Of a DNA stretch of 64,000 nt, positions 26,825-35,818 are shown in pieces. This DNA comes from Allomuricauda sp. CAU 1633 (GTDB lineage Bacteria > Bacteroidota > Bacteroidia > Flavobacteriales > Flavobacteriaceae): positions 186,001 through 250,000 of the forward strand of contig NZ_JAFLNE010000003.1 in assembly GCF_017313225.1 (NCBI RefSeq). Direction: 5' to 3'. A program made the translations under genes and the position numbers. The notes under the pieces are model-generated. The model was not told the DNA's origin. It did not search any database and saw nothing but the letters and a program-made list of their open reading frames with translations. Each line of letters begins with the position of its first letter. The stretch's first letter is position 1.

Positions 26825-27967
26825 TCAAAATCTTTCTATGGCTTCTTCTATTTTTTCTTCTTTCACACAGAGTGAAAAACGGATATATCCTTCTCCATTA
26901 CTGCCAAAAATGGTTCCTGGAGCAATGAAAATGTCTTTATCATACAACACCTGATCTATGAATTCCTCGGAAGGAACAGCTCCTTCGGGAAGCTTGCACC
27001 AAACAAACATACCAACGGCTTTTTTATCATAGGTACATCCCAACTTTTCTGTCAGCTGGAACATCAGTTCCCGTCTTTTGGTATATACCTTGTCCAGTTC
27101 CTCAAACCACTCTGGTCCACTTTGCAGGGCCGCCACAGCTCCTTTTTGAATACCGTAGAACATCCCAGAATCCATGTTGCTCTTCACCTTCAAAACAGCA
27201 TTAATGTGTTCCTCGTTGCCCAAGACCATACCCACACGCCATCCTGCCATGTTAAAGGTCTTACTGAGGCTGTTGAGTTCCAAAGTGCAATCTTTAGCCC
27301 CCTCAATGGACAAAATGCTGGTAGGGTTATTGGACAACACAAAACTATACGGGTTGTCATTAACCAATAAAATTTCATGTTTTTGGGCGAAATCCACCAA
27401 TTTCTTTAATTGTTCCTTAGTAGCCGTAGCTCCTGTGGGCATGTGCGGATAGCTCACCCACATTAACTTTACCCTGGATAAATCTTTCTTTGAAAGTTCC
27501 TCTAAATCGGGGAACCACCCATTTTCTTCTGTTAAGTCATAATTAACCGGGACTCCTCCAACCAATTTGGTCACCGAGGTATAGGTAGGATAACCGGGGT
27601 TGGGCAGCAACACTTCATCCCCTACATTCAAAAAGGCCATGCTAATGTGCATAATACCCTCTTTGGAACCCATCAAAGGCAAAATCTCCGTATTGGGGTC
27701 AACCGATACACCGAACTTCTGCTGATAAAAATCGGCAATGGCCTCCCGTAATTGGGGCAACCCTTGGTAACTTTGGTATTGATGTGCCCCCGAATCTGTA
27801 ATGGAGTCGCGAAGCGTCTCCAAAACTTGAGGTGATGGTGCCAAATCCGGACTTCCTATTCCCATATTGATGATAGGTTTTCCTTGGTTGATCAACCCAC
27901 GTACTTCCCGTAGTTTTTTGGAGAAGTAGTATTCCTGTACGCTATGTAACCTATCGGCTGTGATCAT
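26825..27967 (-). CDS. PLP-dependent aminotransferase (aromatic amino acid or related)
   Basis: A 380-aa fold-type I aminotransferase. The PLP lysine is in SLSKTFNMAGWRVG, and NPGYPTYTSV and NDNPYSFVLS are the cofactor and Asp/Tyr blocks. By family it is close to DapL/AspC-type enzymes of class I/II. Its position between prephenate dehydratase and prephenate dehydrogenase argues for transamination of phenylpyruvate and 4-hydroxyphenylpyruvate. It overlaps pheA by 4 bases. Confidence 0.93.
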   Translation of the reverse strand: MITADRLHSVQEYYFSKKLREVRGLINQGKPIINMGIGSPDLAPSPQVLETLRDSITDSGAHQYQSYQGLPQLREAIADFYQQKFGVSVDPNTEILPLMGSKEGIMHISMAFLNVGDEVLLPNPGYPTYTSVTKLVGGVPVNYDLTEENGWFPDLEELSKKDLSRVKLMWVSYPHMPTGATATKEQLKKLVDFAQKHEILLVNDNPYSFVLSNNPTSILSIEGAKDCTLELNSLSKTFNMAGWRVGMVLGNEEHINAVLKVKSNMDSGMFYGIQKGAVAALQSGPEWFEELDKVYTKRRELMFQLTEKLGCTYDKKAVGMFVWCKLPEGAVPSEEFIDQVLYDKDIFIAPGTIFGSNGEGYIRFSLCVKEEKIEEAIERF

Positions 27968-28794
27968 AACAACAATGCATTTTTATATTCGCCCAAAACC
28001 GTAAAATCCTCCGACATAATTTCCAATAAAGCCTTGGCCTTTGAAAAGTGTTTGTAGTTTTCAAAAGTGACATCCACAAAAAAGGCATACTTCCACGGCG
28101 TTTCAATCACGGGTAGCGACTGGATTTTGGTCAGGTTTAGGTTACAATCGCTCATCACATTCAAAACGGTGGCTAAACTTCCGCGTTTATGATCTGTTAT
28201 AAATCGTAATGAAGCCTTATTGATTTCGGCTTTGGGTAAAACCTTATTTTGTTTTTTTAAGATGATAAAACGAGTGGCATTGTTTTTTATCGTTTGGATT
28301 TCTGGAGCGATGATATCCAAATCGTACAATTCTGCTGCCATCTTTGGTGCAATGGCCGCAATATGCCCCAGTTTTTCTTCTTTGATACGTTTTGCTGTTT
28401 CCGCTGTATCCACACTTTCCACCAATTTAATGTGGGGATGTCCCTTTAAAAATTCCTTGCACTGCAGCAAAGCCATCGGATGGGAATGCACCTCTTTAAT
28501 GTCTTCGATGGAAGTGCCCTTTAGCACCATCAAATTGTGATGGATACTTAAATAATGCTCTCCAATGATGTGTATCTTATTGTGGTACACCAAATTGTAA
28601 TTTGGAATGATGGAACCTGCTATTGAATTCTCAATGGCCATGATGCCCTTATCAGCTCTACCCTCCAACAAATGGTCAATAATGGCATCAAAGGAAAGGC
28701 ACTCAAGTAGTTCTATGTCTTCCCCAAAAAAATCACTGGCCACCTGATGGTGGTTAGATCCTTCTATTCCCTGTATGGCAATTTTTAAACCCAT
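27964..28794 (-). CDS. pheA: Prephenate dehydratase
   Basis: A 276-aa enzyme that turns prephenate into phenylpyruvate for phenylalanine. The catalytic domain (about 1-185) has the start MGLKIAIQGIEGSNHHQVA, the IENSIAGSI block and the NATRFIIL catalytic motif. A C-terminal ACT domain (about 195-276, RGSLATVLNVMSDCNLNLTK) is the usual phenylalanine sensor. It is the first gene of the aromatic operon. Its ATG lies only three bases after the T-tract of an attenuator terminator, so its transcription depends on read-through. Confidence 0.95.
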   Translation of the reverse strand: MGLKIAIQGIEGSNHHQVASDFFGEDIELLECLSFDAIIDHLLEGRADKGIMAIENSIAGSIIPNYNLVYHNKIHIIGEHYLSIHHNLMVLKGTSIEDIKEVHSHPMALLQCKEFLKGHPHIKLVESVDTAETAKRIKEEKLGHIAAIAPKMAAELYDLDIIAPEIQTIKNNATRFIILKKQNKVLPKAEINKASLRFITDHKRGSLATVLNVMSDCNLNLTKIQSLPVIETPWKYAFFVDVTFENYKHFSKAKALLEIMSEDFTVLGEYKNALLL

Positions 28795-28797
28795 GGC

Positions 28798-28829
28798 AAA
28801 AAAAAAGCCCCGATTTTTACCGGGACTTT
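28798..28829 (-). terminator. Attenuator terminator (3:4 stem) in front of pheA
   Basis: Minus-strand arms AAAGTCCCG (28829-28821) and CGGGGCTTT (28812-28804), loop GTAAAAAT, nine pairs with one U-G, then nine T (28806-28798). The T-tract ends 3 bases before the pheA ATG. A terminator placed in front of a start codon with no gene between is the mark of conditional termination. Confidence 0.88.
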
Positions 28830-28890
28830 ACATGTTTATATACTTTAATCGTATTCAAAACAGTCCCGTACTTCTTTGAAAAAAGAAGTA
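28821..28890 (-). promoter_or_regulatory. Antiterminator and pause hairpin of the aromatic attenuator
   Basis: Two competing helices are visible on the minus strand. TACTTCTTT (28890-28882) pairs perfectly with AAAGAAGTA (28877-28869) around a TTTC loop; the first arm covers the Tyr-Phe-Phe-Phe codons. Immediately after it CGGGACT (28868-28862) is exactly complementary to AGTCCCG (28827-28821), the 5' arm of the terminator. A ribosome stalled on the Phe codons would melt the first hairpin and allow the antiterminator; a ribosome at the leader stop would cover CGGGACT and allow the terminator. Confidence 0.75.
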
Positions 28891-28926
28891 AAAATAAAAA
28901 CCGTTCCAGAAATACGTTCTTGTCAT
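28855..28926 (-). CDS. Aromatic-rich leader peptide of the pheA operon
   Basis: A 23-codon frame from ATG 28926 to TGA 28855. It reads MTRTYFWNGFYFYFFF then QRSTGLF. Eleven of 23 residues are aromatic: seven Phe, three Tyr, one Trp, with a block of Phe-Tyr-Phe-Tyr-Phe-Phe-Phe. This composition, ahead of a terminator that guards Phe/Tyr biosynthesis genes, is that of a classical attenuation leader peptide like the E. coli pheA leader. It is too short for ordinary gene callers. Confidence 0.85.
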   Translation of the reverse strand: MTRTYFWNGFYFYFFFQRSTGLF

Positions 28927-28943
28927 TTTTTGTAAATCTGCGG

Positions 28944-28951
28944 CTAAGATA
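28944..28951 (-). promoter_or_regulatory. Possible -7 box of the aromatic operon
   Basis: The minus strand reads TATCTTAG, one mismatch from TAnnTTTG, 18 bases before the leader peptide ATG. A well-spaced -33 TTG was not found. Position fits a short leader RNA starting near 28938. Confidence 0.3.
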
Positions 28952-29140
28952 GCCATTCAATCCAAAATGAACAGCGGTTCCCAAATTTTTTTTGATTTTT
29001 TTCAAAAAATCCAACTTCACTGCATTTTATTTTGAGGAACACTCCTTTTTTTAAGAATTCCATGCATTCCATAATTCAATCTTTCCATGTACATCAAAAC
29101 TTCTAAAACCGTATTTTTGATTTCTAGATAAATCTTTCAA

Positions 29141-29485
29141 ATGGATTCCCAAACTTTCAGTTTAAGAGCAAAGCCAGTCTTTGAGGTTAAGTTGTTTAAT
29201 GATGAATTAAAAATCATTGATGGCAGTTTAGCTGAATCAATATCAGTTTACAAGTATTCTAAACTTGAAGATTTTAATTTTAAACGCGAGCAGACCAACT
29301 GGGGAATAACGATTTTAAGTTTCATTATAGATTTATTTACAGGAGGTGGCTCATCAGGTAAATACACCGAAAAGAACCAGTTATTATTGACTTATAGTGG
29401 GGAAAAAATGAAATACTATTTAGAAAACTGTGAGTTGTTTGAAATTTCTAAAATTGTAAAACTAGTTAACCAGAAGATTAATTAA
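29141..29485 (+). CDS. Hypothetical protein upstream of gldA
   Basis: A 114-aa protein (MDSQTFSLRAKPVFEVKLFN) that I do not recognise. It is AT-rich, with one hydrophobic stretch (WGITILSFIIDLF) followed by a glycine-rich turn, which could be a single membrane or membrane-proximal segment. Its TAA directly abuts the gldA ATG with no gap, so the two are probably translated from one message. Confidence 0.65.
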   Translation: MDSQTFSLRAKPVFEVKLFNDELKIIDGSLAESISVYKYSKLEDFNFKREQTNWGITILSFIIDLFTGGGSSGKYTEKNQLLLTYSGEKMKYYLENCELFEISKIVKLVNQKIN

Positions 29486-30379
29486 ATGTCCATCACCGTT
29501 ACCAACATCACCAAGACCTTTGGCCCACAAAAAGCACTGGACGATGTCTCATTTTCCATCAATAAAGGGGAAATTGTTGGCTTTTTAGGTCCCAATGGCG
29601 CCGGAAAATCCACCATGATGCGGATTTTGACCACCTATTACAAAGCAGACACGGGTGATGCCGAAGTGAATGGATTTGATGTATTGACTTCGGAAACGGA
29701 TGTTCAAAAAAGTATTGGCTACCTCCCCGAGCACAATCCGCTGTATTTGGAAATGTATGTAAAGGAATATTTAGCCTTTAATGCGGATGTGTACCAGATA
29801 TCCAAATCCAAAATCGGCGAGGTCATTGAACAAACCGGACTTACCCCTGAGTCGCACAAAAAAATAGGACAGTTATCCAAAGGATACCGTCAGCGGGTGG
29901 GATTGGCCGCAGCCTTGTTGCATGACCCCGAAGTTTTGATTTTGGACGAACCCACTACAGGTTTGGACCCCAATCAATTGGTGGAAATCCGAAAGCTTAT
30001 CCGGGAAATTGGGAAGGAAAAGACCATTTTGCTTTCCACCCACATTATGAAAGAAGTGGAGGCTGTCTGTGATCGGGTAATCATCATCAGCAAAGGGAAA
30101 TTGGTGGCGGACAAAAAATTGGAGGAGCTCCGCGAATCGGAAGAGCAGATTATTGAGGTGGAGTTTGATTATCGTGTTGAAGAACAGCTGCTCAACCAAT
30201 TGCCCAATGTTTCCAACGTAAAAAATACAGGGGGGTTTGTCTATGAAATTACCTTTGCCACTTCCAAAGACATGCGCCCAGCTGTGTTTGACTTTGCCCA
30301 CGACAACCAATTGAAAACCCTTCAACTGAGCCGAAAGAACAAAAATCTGGAGAGTTTGTTCTCGGAACTTACCGCGTAG
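29486..30379 (+). CDS. gldA: Gliding-motility-type ABC transporter ATPase GldA
   Basis: A 297-aa ABC ATPase with Walker A GPNGAGKST (about 35-43), signature LSKGYRQRVGLAAALL, Walker B VLILDEPTTGLD and the switch histidine in LLSTHIMKEVE. The whole N-terminal text closely resembles GldA of flavobacteria (298 aa in Flavobacterium johnsoniae), which with GldF and GldG forms a transporter needed for gliding there. GldF and GldG are not in this window. Some gliding species manage without this transporter, so motility cannot be concluded. Confidence 0.85.
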   Translation: MSITVTNITKTFGPQKALDDVSFSINKGEIVGFLGPNGAGKSTMMRILTTYYKADTGDAEVNGFDVLTSETDVQKSIGYLPEHNPLYLEMYVKEYLAFNADVYQISKSKIGEVIEQTGLTPESHKKIGQLSKGYRQRVGLAAALLHDPEVLILDEPTTGLDPNQLVEIRKLIREIGKEKTILLSTHIMKEVEAVCDRVIIISKGKLVADKKLEELRESEEQIIEVEFDYRVEEQLLNQLPNVSNVKNTGGFVYEITFATSKDMRPAVFDFAHDNQLKTLQLSRKNKNLESLFSELTA

Positions 30380-30446
30380 GAATCCAACATCAGTTTTCAA
30401 CCATTTCAAATATGGTATTTTTGCGGAGAAGACGTAAAACGATTCC

Positions 30447-31886
30447 ATGAAGAAGAACCCCGCCAGATTAGAATTGTCCAAAGAGGCCATGAAAACCTAT
30501 GGCTACCAAATTGTGGATGCCATCGTGGAACACTATGATACTCAAAGTGAAAAATTACCCGTTGCCTTAGGTTCAAGAGAGGAAATGGACTCCCTTTTTC
30601 TAGAAGAAGCGCCCGAAGAAGGCACCGACCCGACCCAAGTGTTGAACTTTGTTCTGGAAAAAGTCATGACCACCAGTACGTTGATGTCGCACCCAAAATC
30701 GTATTCCTTTGTGCCCGGCCCTAGTAATTATATCAGTGCCATGGCCGATACACTGGCTACGGGCTACAACATATTTTCGGGAGGATGGGCTGCTTCCCCA
30801 GCCGCTGCTGAGTTGGAGATTGTTACCATTCAATGGTTACTGAAGATTTTTGGATTCCCGAAGAAAAAAGGAGGCGGTATTTTTACCAGTGGTGGTTCCA
30901 TGGCGAATTTAACAGCGATAACAACTGCAAGACGCATCAAATGCGGAGATGATTTTTCCAAAGCTGTGATTTATCTTTCAGACCAAGCGCACTCCTCCAA
31001 TATCAAGGCTATTCGAGTGTTGGGCTTTAAAAAGGAACAAATTCGCATTATCCCAACGGACATTGAATTCAAATTTGCGGTCAACAAACTCAAAAATTGT
31101 ATTGCTAAAGATCGTTTGGAAGGACTTCACCCCTTCTGTTTGATTGCCACCTCCGGAACTACAAACACTGGAACGGTCGACCCTTTGGTAGAACTGAGCA
31201 AGATTTGCAAAAAAGAGGATATCTGGTTTCATATTGATGGTGCCTATGGTGCTGCTGCCATCCTTTCCCAAAAGGGAAAGCAACTTCTCAAAGGCATTGA
31301 AAAAGCGGATTCGTTGACGGTTGACCCCCATAAATGGTTTTATCAACCCTATGAAATGGGCTGTTTGTTGGTGCGAAACCACAAAAACCTGAGCCATACG
31401 TTCACTGAAAAACCGGAATATCTAAGGGATATTGAGGGAAATACTTCGGAAATCAATTTTTACGACCACGGTATCCAGCTAACGCGAAGATTCCGGGCAT
31501 TGAAGTTTTACATGTCGCTCAAAACCTTTGGTCTGAAAGAGTTTCGGGATGCCATCACCTACAATATTGATTTGGCTGAGGAGGTGGAATCCAAATTGCG
31601 GAAGAGCAAATATTGGGAGGTTGTTTTTCCGGCGACTTTGGCCGTCATCAATTTTAGGTACAATCCCATCGAAAAAAACTACAGTGAAAAGGAATTGGAT
31701 GCCATCAACCAATATATTTCTGGAAAAGTGGTGGAATCTCGCGAAGCACTTTTGGTCACTACCATTCTTAACGGACAGATTGTATTGCGTATGTGTCTCA
31801 TCAACCCTAGAACAACGATAGAAGACATTCAAGAAACCTTTGAACTCTGTGAGTATTTTGCGGTGGAAAAAGAACTGCAATTGTAG
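30447..31886 (+). CDS. Group II PLP-dependent decarboxylase
   Basis: A 479-aa enzyme of the aromatic-L-amino-acid/glutamate/2,4-diaminobutyrate decarboxylase group. Motifs include the N-terminal PKSYSFVPGPSNYISAMADT, GGSMANLTA, HIDGAYGAAA (PLP-pyridine aspartate) and DPHKWFYQPYEMG with the PLP lysine. It stands alone 67 bases after gldA. The substrate cannot be told; an aromatic or acidic amino acid is likely. It ends 4 bases before a convergent receptor gene. Confidence 0.9.
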   Translation: MKKNPARLELSKEAMKTYGYQIVDAIVEHYDTQSEKLPVALGSREEMDSLFLEEAPEEGTDPTQVLNFVLEKVMTTSTLMSHPKSYSFVPGPSNYISAMADTLATGYNIFSGGWAASPAAAELEIVTIQWLLKIFGFPKKKGGGIFTSGGSMANLTAITTARRIKCGDDFSKAVIYLSDQAHSSNIKAIRVLGFKKEQIRIIPTDIEFKFAVNKLKNCIAKDRLEGLHPFCLIATSGTTNTGTVDPLVELSKICKKEDIWFHIDGAYGAAAILSQKGKQLLKGIEKADSLTVDPHKWFYQPYEMGCLLVRNHKNLSHTFTEKPEYLRDIEGNTSEINFYDHGIQLTRRFRALKFYMSLKTFGLKEFRDAITYNIDLAEEVESKLRKSKYWEVVFPATLAVINFRYNPIEKNYSEKELDAINQYISGKVVESREALLVTTILNGQIVLRMCLINPRTTIEDIQETFELCEYFAVEKELQL

Positions 31887-31890
31887 GAAA

Positions 31891-34236
31891 TCAATTGATT
31901 CGGTTTAAATTCTCATCCACATCCTTGTTTTTGAACTTGTTCGCCGAATTTCCTCCAAAACTATATTTTACGGAGAGGACCATTTCCTGCCCATCTGCAT
32001 AATAGGTGCCATTGGCCTCCACCCCATTGATGGAATAACTTTCATCATAGTTCATGGCCTTGGTGATGTCATTGAAACGTAGGGCACATTGTAATTTCTC
32101 AAAAAAAATGGTGGTCACCGATGCATTCAACACCATCATCCCATTTCTTTCAATAATGCCCTCCTTCCTTGAGGTCAACGCATATCCACCGACAGAAACA
32201 ATGGTGTCTTTGGCCACTTTCAATTGTTGGTTGGTATAGATATACAGATACGGTTGGGCCTTGGTGACCACTGCAGACGAGTCCTTTATTCTGTTGTAAT
32301 TAAGGCTCACCGAATTGGTAGAAGACCAACTTTTATGGGAAAACGGAATCGTCAATCCAGTATAAAAACCAGACTCTTTATCAAGATTGTTCTCAGCTAG
32401 AAGTGCTACGGTATCATTTTCACTATACCCAATCATAAAATACCTGGGATTTTGCCTCGAATAGATGCCACTGAATATGGAAACATTCCCTATTTGAAGA
32501 TTGGTCGAAATCTCATCCGAAATGGCCGGTACCAAATCCACATTGTTCCCAGCTTCCAAAAATGGGTTGATGAATACCCTTACGGAACTGGTTCGCGAGA
32601 AATTGGGCCGATTGATGTTTCGGGCATAGTTTAAAGAAAGGGTTTTGGTGCTGTCTATGGTAAAATTCAATCCCATTTTTGGAAATATTCGAGTGTTCTC
32701 TCGCTCCACCAAAGGTTGGGGGTGGTTTTCCAGCTGACCTTCAACTTGGTTGTATTCCACTCTGGCCCCTACATTTAAATTAAACTTCCCGCTAATCTGG
32801 GAAGCGGTGTTGACATAAATGGCATATAGACTTTCTTCATAATCATAACTGGTGATATCTTCGTTGAAGGTTTCCGGTTGAATAACCTGACTGAAGGCGT
32901 CTGCCCTAGCCTCGTTCCAACTTACCCCAAAATCCAATTGTGAATTTTCAGAGAGTGTCTGTTCAAAATCCACACGTGCGGCCAAGGATTCAATGTTGTA
33001 ATCTTGATTTCTGGTCTGGTCAAGCGCTAGGCCCTCATTGTTATAATTATTTGAAATATCTGTATGCAACTTCTGCTTGAAAGTGGAATACTGGATCCCC
33101 GTAAACAAATTCAAATTTGGGTTAAGTCTTTTATTGAAATTGAAGTTGCTGCTAAAATAATCCCTTCGGTTATCGTTCTCCGTTTCAGAGGTGATCTCAT
33201 TTATCTCACTCCCATTTTGTAGCAAAGTTTCGGTTTCAAAACCTGCATCATCGGTTTGGCGACGAAAAATGGTGTTAAAAGAAATGTAGTCGTTATCATC
33301 GATGGGATAGTAGAATCCAAATCCGCTATTAATCTGCATCCGTTTATTGTCAGGGATGAGCACCAAATAATCGGAATAAATATTTTCCTCAGGAATGGCG
33401 AACGCAAAGGTGTTGCTCTCCCACTGCCCAATAGTATTGTAGTTAAGATTCCCCCGAAGGTTCCATTTTCCATTGGAATGATTCCCGTTTGTACTGATGT
33501 AGTTGTTGGTGTTCTGTCTGAAGGACAATGTTTCACCCAAGGTTACCGTGGTACCCTTTTCAGTATTTTTCTTCAGTTGAATCAAAATCACCGCCCGTCC
33601 TTCCGCTTCATATTTTGGGGAAGGATTGTTGATGAGTTCAATGCTTTCAATGGTATCGACCGACAGTGCGGTAAACTCATCAAAACTGATACGTTGATTG
33701 CCTAAATAAATGAGCGGATTCCCTTTTGCAATGACTGAAATGGATTCCCGCTCTGGAGAAATTTGCACATTGGGAAGTTTGGATAACACCTCCAAGGGAT
33801 CCACCATGGAAGAGAACACCGGATTCTGGACATCAATCTTAAAATTGCCATTCTTGGAAGTAATGGGATTCTTTAAGGCGACAACCTCAACACTTTCCAG
33901 CTCGGTTACCTCTTCTAGGAGCTGAATGGACAATTCTAGGTTTTCAGAAATAGCAATTTCTTGGAAATGCGTTTTATAACCCAAAGCCGAAACTTCCAAC
34001 CAATACGATGTTTGGGCAACCCCTTCGAATTCAAAATTACCCTCCACCAAAGTCGTGTATTTAATCATGTCTTCCTTGTTGAAGGAATAGAGCAAGACAT
34101 CACCAATGGAAATTTGGTGGTTATTGGCATCAAAAACTTCTCCCTTGATGGAAAATTGGGCTTGGGCATTTCCTACAATGCCAACTGTAAAGAAAATCCA
34201 GAATATGTGTTTCAACGTGATTGTGTTTTGAAACAA
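31891..34236 (-). CDS. Outer-membrane beta-barrel receptor (CarboxypepD_reg / TonB-receptor-like)
   Basis: A 781-aa outer-membrane protein with a signal peptide (MFQNTITLKHIFWIFFTVGI, then VGNAQAQ). A carboxypeptidase-regulatory-like beta-sandwich (about 28-110), a short plug-like region (about 120-225) and a large barrel of the OMP_b-brl_3 type follow, with a short charged extension after the last strand. Proteins of this type import or bind large nutrients or are orphan receptors. No SusD partner lies beside it. Its start is 44 bases after the stop of a membrane LuxR regulator gene on the same strand, which may control it. Confidence 0.85.
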   Translation of the reverse strand: MFQNTITLKHIFWIFFTVGIVGNAQAQFSIKGEVFDANNHQISIGDVLLYSFNKEDMIKYTTLVEGNFEFEGVAQTSYWLEVSALGYKTHFQEIAISENLELSIQLLEEVTELESVEVVALKNPITSKNGNFKIDVQNPVFSSMVDPLEVLSKLPNVQISPERESISVIAKGNPLIYLGNQRISFDEFTALSVDTIESIELINNPSPKYEAEGRAVILIQLKKNTEKGTTVTLGETLSFRQNTNNYISTNGNHSNGKWNLRGNLNYNTIGQWESNTFAFAIPEENIYSDYLVLIPDNKRMQINSGFGFYYPIDDNDYISFNTIFRRQTDDAGFETETLLQNGSEINEITSETENDNRRDYFSSNFNFNKRLNPNLNLFTGIQYSTFKQKLHTDISNNYNNEGLALDQTRNQDYNIESLAARVDFEQTLSENSQLDFGVSWNEARADAFSQVIQPETFNEDITSYDYEESLYAIYVNTASQISGKFNLNVGARVEYNQVEGQLENHPQPLVERENTRIFPKMGLNFTIDSTKTLSLNYARNINRPNFSRTSSVRVFINPFLEAGNNVDLVPAISDEISTNLQIGNVSIFSGIYSRQNPRYFMIGYSENDTVALLAENNLDKESGFYTGLTIPFSHKSWSSTNSVSLNYNRIKDSSAVVTKAQPYLYIYTNQQLKVAKDTIVSVGGYALTSRKEGIIERNGMMVLNASVTTIFFEKLQCALRFNDITKAMNYDESYSINGVEANGTYYADGQEMVLSVKYSFGGNSANKFKNKDVDENLNRIN

Positions 34237-34280
34237 AGTAAAATCTGGATGATGTTAATGGAAAACTTAAGGGGTCTGAA

Positions 34281-35003
34281 TTAGGTGCTAGCACCTGTAC
34301 TGTTTTCAAAAAGCTCCCTCCGATTCCCCACGTTGAGTTTGCCATAAATATTGGTAATATGGCTTTTTACGGTACTCAAACTGATAAAAAGCTCGCTGGC
34401 TATTTCCTTGTTGCTCTTCCCCTCTAAAATGAGGTTGCGCACCAGAGTTTCTTGTTTGCTTAACTCAGGAAGTATAGGTTTTCGTTGTTTTAGAACTTGA
34501 TGGATAATGAGAAATGCCAGCACTAGTACAAGAGCAATAAGTCCAAAATTCAACCATCGGCTCTGTTGCAATTGGCGATGGAGGACTTCTTGGTGTAGAT
34601 AGGCCAATTTTTCTTCCAGAAAAAGATATTCTGTAAGAGGAATATCGCTTTGTTTGAACTTTTCCAGTAAATCAATGTAGTATTCGGAATTTTCGGCAAT
34701 ATCCTGATTGAGTAAGTCTTTTTCATCCAAGACCTTGATGGCCACCAACTTCACCTGAAGAATTTGAAGGGAATCCCGGGCATATCCCCTCAGTTGATAT
34801 TCTTGTTCCTTTATGGATAGGGCAGATGATTGCAGTTTCTCTTCAAAATATTTGAATTTCTTCCACTCTTTTGAGCTCAGTTCGGAATGCATACTATCCT
34901 GTAATGTGGTAAAGTCATCAAAAGAGAAACCTTTGGCTTCAGCATACAAATTGCTGACCAAAAAAAGTATCAAAAAAATAGAAAGAGACCTTATCACATC
35001 CAT
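34281..35003 (-). CDS. Membrane-anchored LuxR-type transcription factor
   Basis: A 240-aa protein. ATG 35003 gives an N-terminal signal-like segment (MDVIRSLSIFLILFLVSNLY); the frame is open further to 35057. A periplasmic helical part (about 25-150) leads to one membrane helix (about 157-178, FGLIALVLVLAFLIIHQVL). A C-terminal LuxR helix-turn-helix (about 190-238) contains EIASELFISLSTVKSHI. It resembles the flavobacterial class of one-component regulators that sense outside the cytosol. It lies directly upstream of the OM receptor and divergent from the ABC cassette. Confidence 0.85.
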   Translation of the reverse strand: MDVIRSLSIFLILFLVSNLYAEAKGFSFDDFTTLQDSMHSELSSKEWKKFKYFEEKLQSSALSIKEQEYQLRGYARDSLQILQVKLVAIKVLDEKDLLNQDIAENSEYYIDLLEKFKQSDIPLTEYLFLEEKLAYLHQEVLHRQLQQSRWLNFGLIALVLVLAFLIIHQVLKQRKPILPELSKQETLVRNLILEGKSNKEIASELFISLSTVKSHITNIYGKLNVGNRRELFENSTGAST

Positions 35004-35278
35004 TTGGAATAAATTTCCATAAAAATCATGAAGTTCACAAGTGGAACACAGCATCAATTTTCCCTTCTATTCTTTTCATACTTTTGAAAAAAGGGTTTAC
35101 CAAAGGTACATTTCTCGATTCTGTTTGCGGAGTAAATTCCCTTTTCAATTTGATTCTAGATTTGGCAACCTTTAAGACTTTATTTCTTTTAAAGTCAGAA
35201 AAGTACCGATTTCAAAAAAATTATTGATTATCTTGAACATGAGCATTTTATGTCAAATTAAAGGCCAAACAACAGAAT

Positions 35279-35818
35279 ATGGACCTCCATCTTCCAAAAC
35301 AACCTCATTGGCTGGTTTCTTATATCCTTGTGGGTAGGCTTTTATATGCTTCATTGGTTCTGTTCATCCTTGAATCTTACTTATTTTGGGAGCAACTCAA
35401 AATAGCCTTATCCAATGGAATCTGGTATGTTATTGCTTTTTGGGTGGGATGTTTTCTCTTTTCCTTTGTACATATTTTCCTGGTCATTATGGATGGATGG
35501 TCCCGTTTCCAAGATTACAAACGTGCCAAAGACTTATTTTTTGCCCATGGCTTTCAACCACGTATCGCCCGATCGTTTATTAGATCAAAATGCCAGCGAA
35601 TGTCGGCCATAGAAGCAGCCAAAGAACTTAATCTCGCTCAGGAAATAAAAGAGTACTATTCAAGTCAAGGTGTGCGTTGGTATCATTTTATCCCCTATTT
35701 TATGGTTAACGATCCTTTATTTATTTTTAAAAAGTACTTCTGGTCACGTACTTTTCTTGAAAAGAATTACACTCCAAAGTACAATTACCATCAACTTTCA
35801 GAGGTCTCTCCTATATGA
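35279..35818 (+). CDS. Membrane protein of unknown function, first gene of ABC cassette
   Basis: A 179-aa protein not recognised. Two membrane helices are visible (about 12-36, LVSYILVGRLLYASLVLFIL; about 47-71, WYVIAFWVGCFLFSFVHIFL). They are followed by a basic cytosolic half (RAKDLFFAHGFQPRIARSFI and onward) with aromatic motifs such as WYHFIPYFMVNDP. Its stop overlaps the ABC ATPase start by 4 bases, so it belongs to the exporter operon. It might be a substrate-processing or accessory subunit. Confidence 0.75.
   Translation: MDLHLPKQPHWLVSYILVGRLLYASLVLFILESYLFWEQLKIALSNGIWYVIAFWVGCFLFSFVHIFLVIMDGWSRFQDYKRAKDLFFAHGFQPRIARSFIRSKCQRMSAIEAAKELNLAQEIKEYYSSQGVRWYHFIPYFMVNDPLFIFKKYFWSRTFLEKNYTPKYNYHQLSEVSPI

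Noticed and set aside
28817..29020. A 67-codon minus-strand frame upstream of pheA
   Set aside because: It runs through the leader peptide and terminator in another frame and has no coding signs; the 23-codon leader ORF explains the region better.
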